A stretch of 8,405 bases of DNA from SFWF01 sp045539095 (GTDB lineage: Bacteria > Bacillota > Clostridia > Oscillospirales > Acutalibacteraceae). The notes under the pieces were generated by a model. It searched no databases. It was given only the letters and a program-made list of their open reading frames with translations, and had not been told where the DNA came from. The stretch spans positions 1-8,405 of the forward strand of contig JAZQER010000043.1 in the NCBI GenBank assembly GCA_045539095.1, given 5' to 3'. The position numbers and the translations under genes were made by a program. Of the stretch, positions 5,509 to 8,405 are shown piece after piece (position 1 is the stretch's first letter; each line of letters opens with the position of its first letter).

Positions 5509-5535
5509 ATACTATGCAAAAAATACCAAGGCGGT
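5509..5535 (-). promoter_or_regulatory. Possible sporulation-type promoter for the small Cys-rich gene
   Basis: On the minus strand, ACC (5535-5533) is followed after exactly 16 nt by CATAGTAT (5516-5509). This resembles the SigK layout (AC, about 16 nt, CATANNNTA), and the -10 also resembles SigE sites. It would give a leader of about 25 nt. A weak SigA alternative is TTGTGA with CATAGT at 18 nt spacing. The motif is short, so the match is suggestive only. Confidence 0.3.
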
Positions 5536-5559
5536 CACAAATTATTTACAAAAATAATT

Positions 5560-5576
5560 ATTGACTTTCCCTGACT
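5560..5576 (-). promoter_or_regulatory. CtsR-like operator 1, over the ctsR -35
   Basis: Read on the minus strand this is AGTCAGGGAAAGTCAAT: two RGTCA heptads with a 10-bp period, close to the CtsR consensus RGTCAAANANRGTCAAA (three constrained positions differ). It overlaps the -35 hexamer, so bound CtsR would exclude RNA polymerase. Confidence 0.6.
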
Positions 5577-5588
5577 TTCGTGTATAAT
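5561..5588 (+). promoter_or_regulatory. ctsR operon promoter (SigA type)
   Basis: The -35 TTGACT (5561-5566) and a perfect -10 TATAAT (5583-5588) are separated by 16 nt. Transcription should start near 5595, giving a leader of about 50 nt that carries the second operator. Such a near-consensus promoter held down by a repressor is typical of CtsR regulons. Confidence 0.88.
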
Positions 5589-5597
5589 TAAATCAAA

Positions 5598-5614
5598 GGT
5601 CAGTCAAAGTCAAA
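5598..5614 (+). promoter_or_regulatory. CtsR operator 2, just downstream of the -10
   Basis: GGTCAGTCAAAGTCAAA matches RGTCAAANANRGTCAAA except at two positions of the first heptad. It lies at the predicted transcription start, in the orientation opposite to operator 1. Confidence 0.78.
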
Positions 5615-5645
5615 TAAAGATATCTTTTTTAAGGTGTGATAAATT

Positions 5646-6098
5646 ATGAGAATGAGCGATATAATTACCGAGAGGATACTGAGACTGCTTGAGGAGTCGG
5701 ATGAAAATACTGCTGAGATACAAAGAAACGAGCTTGCCTCTATTGTAGGCTGCGCGCCGAGTCAGATAAATTATGTTTTATCCTCGCGTTTTACTCCAGA
5801 ACAAGGTTACATTATCGAGAGCAGACGAGGCGGCGGCGGTTTCGTCCGCATATCTAGAATACAGGTTAGCCGCTCGTCGGCTTTAATGCATATCGTAAAT
5901 TCTATCGGCTCACGTCTTGACCCGATGGAAACGAGAATAATAATAGAAAATTGCCTGCAGACGGGTCTTATCTCAGAAAACGCGGCAGCGCTTATGTCGT
6001 CAGCCCTTTCGCAGGTGTCAATTTGTTCAGTACCGCAGGAGTACAGAGAATATTTAAGAGCATCAGTATTAAAGCAGATGCTTCTTACTCAGATATAA
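5646..6098 (+). CDS. ctsR: Class III stress-gene repressor CtsR
   Basis: DNA-binding repressor of clp and mcs genes, released on heat or proteotoxic stress. The 150-aa length is normal. The N-terminal winged helix-turn-helix (about 1-72) contains CAPSQINYVLSSRFTPEQGY, matching the Bacillus CPSQINYVINTRFT segment. The wing reads ESRRGGGGFVRI, with Arg61 followed by Gly62-65; in Bacillus-type CtsR the glycine loop senses heat and the preceding Arg contacts DNA and is a target of McsB. The C-terminal domain (about 75-150) is the dimerisation and McsB/Clp-interacting half. The ATG at 5646 lies 9 nt after AAGGTG; the in-frame ATG two codons on is less well spaced. First gene of the operon, 15 nt before mcsA, with two CtsR-like sites at its promoter implying autorepression. 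Confidence 0.97.
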   Translation: MRMSDIITERILRLLEESDENTAEIQRNELASIVGCAPSQINYVLSSRFTPEQGYIIESRRGGGGFVRISRIQVSRSSALMHIVNSIGSRLDPMETRIIIENCLQTGLISENAAALMSSALSQVSICSVPQEYREYLRASVLKQMLLTQI

Positions 6099-6113
6099 AG
6101 GCAGGGATAATAT

Positions 6114-6605
6114 ATGTTATGTCAGAAATGCGGTAAAAACACCGCTACTACCCATATAAAAACGGTTATAAATGGCACTGTATCCGAGCTTAATCTTTGT
6201 GGCTATTGTGCCGCAAAGGGTGGATATTCAGGTTTTGCCAAGGGTTCTATATCTAATATGCTGGCTTCAATGCTGGGACAGACTATGCAGATGGGTGAAA
6301 AGGTGCCTCAGAGAAGCTGCGGGTGCTGCGGAATGTCATTTTCGGAGATCGCTGAAAGCGGAAAGGTCGGTTGCGCCAACTGTTATACCGAATTCAAAAA
6401 TGAGCTCACTCCGTATCTTAAAAGGATACACGGCAGTGTAAAGCATAACGGTAAGGTAGCAGGCACAAGAAAACTTGCGGTTATAAGAGAGGAAAATAAG
6501 CTTGATGCTTTGAAAGCAAGGCTGGCTGAGCTTATTGCGGCTGAGAACTATGAGGAAGCAGCTATAGTCCGCGATGAGATAAAAAAAGAGGAGGGAAGAC
6601 AATGA
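6114..6605 (+). CDS. mcsA: McsA, zinc-binding activator of the arginine kinase
   Basis: McsA binds and activates McsB and helps control CtsR and ClpC. The 163-aa product has four CxxC pairs for zinc binding: Cys3/6, Cys29/32, Cys69/72 (with an extra Cys71) and Cys87/90. A conserved KRIHGSVKHNGKVAGT segment follows, then a C-terminal UVR domain (about 126-160, DALKARLAELIAAENYEEAA), the helical hairpin also found in UvrB and ClpC partners. The start is preceded by GGCAGGGA. The gene overlaps mcsB by four bases (ATGA), so the two partner proteins should be translationally coupled. Nothing appears broken. Confidence 0.95.
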   Translation: MLCQKCGKNTATTHIKTVINGTVSELNLCGYCAAKGGYSGFAKGSISNMLASMLGQTMQMGEKVPQRSCGCCGMSFSEIAESGKVGCANCYTEFKNELTPYLKRIHGSVKHNGKVAGTRKLAVIREENKLDALKARLAELIAAENYEEAAIVRDEIKKEEGRQ

Positions 6606-7615
6606 GCTATTGGTATTTAAACGATACCGATGGTATCGTAGTGAGCTCACGCGTCAGACTTGCCAGAAATCTTGCGGATATGCCCTTTCCTAGGCGAATG
6701 TCTCCCGAAATGATGAGCGAGCTTTGCTCCAAGGTAAAGACAGCTGTAGGTGAAATTTCAAACCAACTGAGTCTTAAGCTTCAGTTTATAGAAATGAACC
6801 TTGTCCCCGATAATGAGGTCGCCGCAATGGTGGAGCGTCACATTATCAGTCGTGAGTTTGCCGAGAAGCATCAGGGAAGAGCGATAGCAATTTCGGACGA
6901 TGAGAGCGTCAGCATAATGATTGGAGAAGAGGATCATATCAGAATTCAGGTGCTTGGAGGAGGTCTTTCACTCGATAGTGTCTATGCCTTGGCAGATAAA
7001 ATAGATACAGCGCTTGGCGAAAAACTGAATTTTGCATATGATACCGACCTCGGTTATCTCACCGAATGTCCGACAAATATCGGAACAGGACTTAGAGCAT
7101 CGGTGATGCTGCATCTTCCGCTTTGTGAGGACACAAAGAGTATTGCCTCAATAGCAGAGGCTATAGGAAAAATAGGCTTTACGGTTCGCGGAATGTACGG
7201 TGAGGGCAGTAACTCCAAGGCATCTCTTTATCAGATTTCAAATCAGATAACCCTCGGTATAAGTGAGAAGAGCGCGGTTGAAAACCTCAAGATAATAGCG
7301 GGTCAGATAGTTGAACGCGAGGAAAAGAGCAGACTTGATGTGAGCCGCTTAAGACTTGAGGATACTGTATGCAGAGCGCTTGGAACAGCCAAATCAGCAA
7401 GGCTAATGCCCTCTGAAGAATTTATGCAGCTCATATCAAGGATTAAACTCGGTAAGGATATGGGTATAATCGATATCGGAGACATCAGTCCGATAGAACT
7501 GCTTATCAATGCGAGCCCTAGTATGTTGCAGTCAAAATACGGACAAATGAGCGCAGCAGAGCGGGATGAATTCCGCGCAAAAAGCATAAGAGAAATACTT
7601 GAAAACAGCAGGTGA
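6602..7615 (+). CDS. mcsB: Protein arginine kinase McsB
   Basis: Phosphagen-kinase-fold enzyme that phosphorylates protein arginines using ATP. The phospho-arginine marks CtsR and damaged proteins for ClpCP. The 337-aa product shows the nucleotide-binding VSSRVRLARN (residues 13-23), an acidic catalytic motif MIGEEDHIRIQ (106-116), and LTECPTNIGTGLRASVMLHLP, whose Cys156 matches the conserved active-region Cys (Cys167 in Bacillus). The C-terminal ERDEFRAKSIRE helix resembles the part of the Bacillus-type kinase that takes part in phospho-arginine regulation. The acidic motif has Gly where the family usually reads Asn (NEED), a change next to the catalytic acids that should not by itself abolish activity. 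It follows mcsA with a 4-nt overlap, and clpC starts 4 nt after its stop. Confidence 0.96.
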   Translation: MSYWYLNDTDGIVVSSRVRLARNLADMPFPRRMSPEMMSELCSKVKTAVGEISNQLSLKLQFIEMNLVPDNEVAAMVERHIISREFAEKHQGRAIAISDDESVSIMIGEEDHIRIQVLGGGLSLDSVYALADKIDTALGEKLNFAYDTDLGYLTECPTNIGTGLRASVMLHLPLCEDTKSIASIAEAIGKIGFTVRGMYGEGSNSKASLYQISNQITLGISEKSAVENLKIIAGQIVEREEKSRLDVSRLRLEDTVCRALGTAKSARLMPSEEFMQLISRIKLGKDMGIIDIGDISPIELLINASPSMLQSKYGQMSAAERDEFRAKSIREILENSR

Positions 7616-7619
7616 TACT

Positions 7620-8405
7620 ATGAAGTATTCGTTTAACGGATTTACGCCAAAAGCCAACAGTGCCGTAAACCTCGCCGTCTCATCGGCTGAGGGCTTCGGC
7701 CACACATATATAGGCAGTGAGCATTTATTGCTTGGACTGCTCAAGACCGACGACAGTGTCGCAAAGCTGATACTCTCAAAAAGAGGGGTTACAGCTGATA
7801 AAATATCCGAGCTTATCGAGGATACCATAGGGGTAGGAAACCGAACAGAGCTTACCCCGAACGACCTTACGCCGCGCGCCCACAGAGTGCTTGAAACAGC
7901 CCTTTCAGGTGTTAACAAGTCGGGCGGAGAGAAGGTTGGAACAGAACACATTCTGCTTGCAATACTCAGCGAGTCGGATAACTATGCTATACGTTTTCTT
8001 CATGAGCTTGGCGTAGATGTATCTGAGCTTACGCTAGATGTTCTCGATACAGCGGATGTAGCCGAAGATATTACGGCACAAAAGGCGGATAAAAGCGGTA
8101 AAAATAGCAAACGAAATGAAAAGCTTCCAACCCTTGAAAAGTTTGGAAGAGACCTCACGCAGGAGGCGGAAGAGGGTAGAATCGATCCCGTTATAGGAAG
8201 AAGCGAAGAGATAGAGCGTGTTACGCAGATACTTTGCAGAAGAACTAAAAACAATGCCTGCCTTATCGGCGAGCCCGGCGTCGGAAAGACGGCTATCGCA
8301 GAGGGACTTGCGCTTAAAATAGCTTCAGGCGAGATTCCCGAGATACTTAAAGGTAAGAGGCTTATATCCCTCGACCTTACAGGTATGGTTGCGGGAACAA
8401 AATAT
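7620..8405 (+). CDS. clpC: AAA+ unfoldase ClpC, N-terminal part
   Basis: The frame is open from the ATG at 7620 through the right edge of the window, giving the first 262 residues. ClpC unfolds substrates and feeds them to ClpP; its N-domain reads the phospho-arginine mark made by McsB. Two tandem Clp N repeats are visible (about 3-70 and 80-142), each with the conserved acid in an IGSEHLLLGL / VGTEHILLAIL motif (Glu34 and Glu109), matching the Bacillus phospho-arginine contacts Glu32 and Glu106. A charged linker (about 145-170) leads into LEKFGRDLT and the first ATPase domain with Walker A GEPGVGKT (217-224). The second ATPase domain and the ClpP loop are outside the window. The ribosome binding site AGGTGA overlaps the mcsB stop, so translation is probably coupled. 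Confidence 0.96.
   Translation, partial: MKYSFNGFTPKANSAVNLAVSSAEGFGHTYIGSEHLLLGLLKTDDSVAKLILSKRGVTADKISELIEDTIGVGNRTELTPNDLTPRAHRVLETALSGVNKSGGEKVGTEHILLAILSESDNYAIRFLHELGVDVSELTLDVLDTADVAEDITAQKADKSGKNSKRNEKLPTLEKFGRDLTQEAEEGRIDPVIGRSEEIERVTQILCRRTKNNACLIGEPGVGKTAIAEGLALKIASGEIPEILKGKRLISLDLTGMVAGTKY

Noticed and set aside
5364..5564. A 66-codon plus-strand frame between ftsZ and ctsR
   Set aside because: It is the complement of the Cys-rich small gene, has a Pro/His-rich low-complexity product, and runs into the ctsR promoter.
5951..6136. A 61-codon plus-strand frame bridging ctsR and mcsA
   Set aside because: It overlaps the conserved C-terminus of ctsR in another frame and has no independent support.
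7532..7951. A 139-codon minus-strand frame over the mcsB-clpC junction
   Set aside because: Antisense to two conserved genes and low in recognisable content.

Overview
The window looks like chromosomal DNA of a low-to-mid-GC Firmicute, most likely a Clostridia member of the Ruminococcus/Oscillospiraceae type. Three things support this: a ctsR-mcsA-mcsB-clpC operon (a Firmicutes arrangement), purine-rich ribosome binding sites with strong T/A-rich promoters, and a tiny Cys/Gly/Asn-rich membrane peptide of a kind common in gut Clostridia. The genus is inference. All the large genes are recognisable housekeeping genes; the unexplained material is in the 5.0-5.65 kb intergenic region.

Left block (1-5060, all plus strand) is a division and cell-wall cluster: the 3' end of a SEDS polymerase gene (ftsW/spoVE type), murG, murA, ftsQ/divIB and ftsZ. 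MurA makes the first committed peptidoglycan precursor, MurG makes lipid II, the SEDS protein polymerises it, FtsQ/DivIB belongs to the divisome and FtsZ forms the ring that places it. ftsZ has its own promoter and a strong ribosome binding site. It ends in a clear intrinsic terminator. No ftsA lies between ftsQ and ftsZ.

Middle (5004-5645) is mostly non-coding. Two 82-bp repeat units lie in tandem, 89 bp apart. Each is a hairpin with an invariant apical GTATAGAAATAC followed by a conserved 27-bp arm. An inverted copy of that arm overlaps the ftsZ stop codon, so the ftsZ terminator is enclosed by inverted repeats. An AT-rich stretch follows, then a minus-strand terminator and a 43-aa Cys-rich single-pass membrane peptide gene on the minus strand. 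This gene is divergent from ctsR and has its own ribosome binding site and possibly a sporulation-type promoter.

Right block (5560-8405, plus strand) is the class III heat-shock operon: ctsR (repressor), mcsA (zinc-binding activator), mcsB (protein arginine kinase) and the 5' part of clpC (AAA+ unfoldase). A near-consensus SigA promoter carries two CtsR-like operators in opposite orientations, one over the -35 and one just downstream of the -10, which implies autoregulation. The CtsR tetraglycine wing with its preceding Arg, the McsB catalytic region and the two ClpC N-domain repeats are all present, so the phospho-arginine protein-quality-control pathway looks intact. MurA is a known ClpC substrate in Bacillus, so the two blocks may be linked functionally as well as physically.
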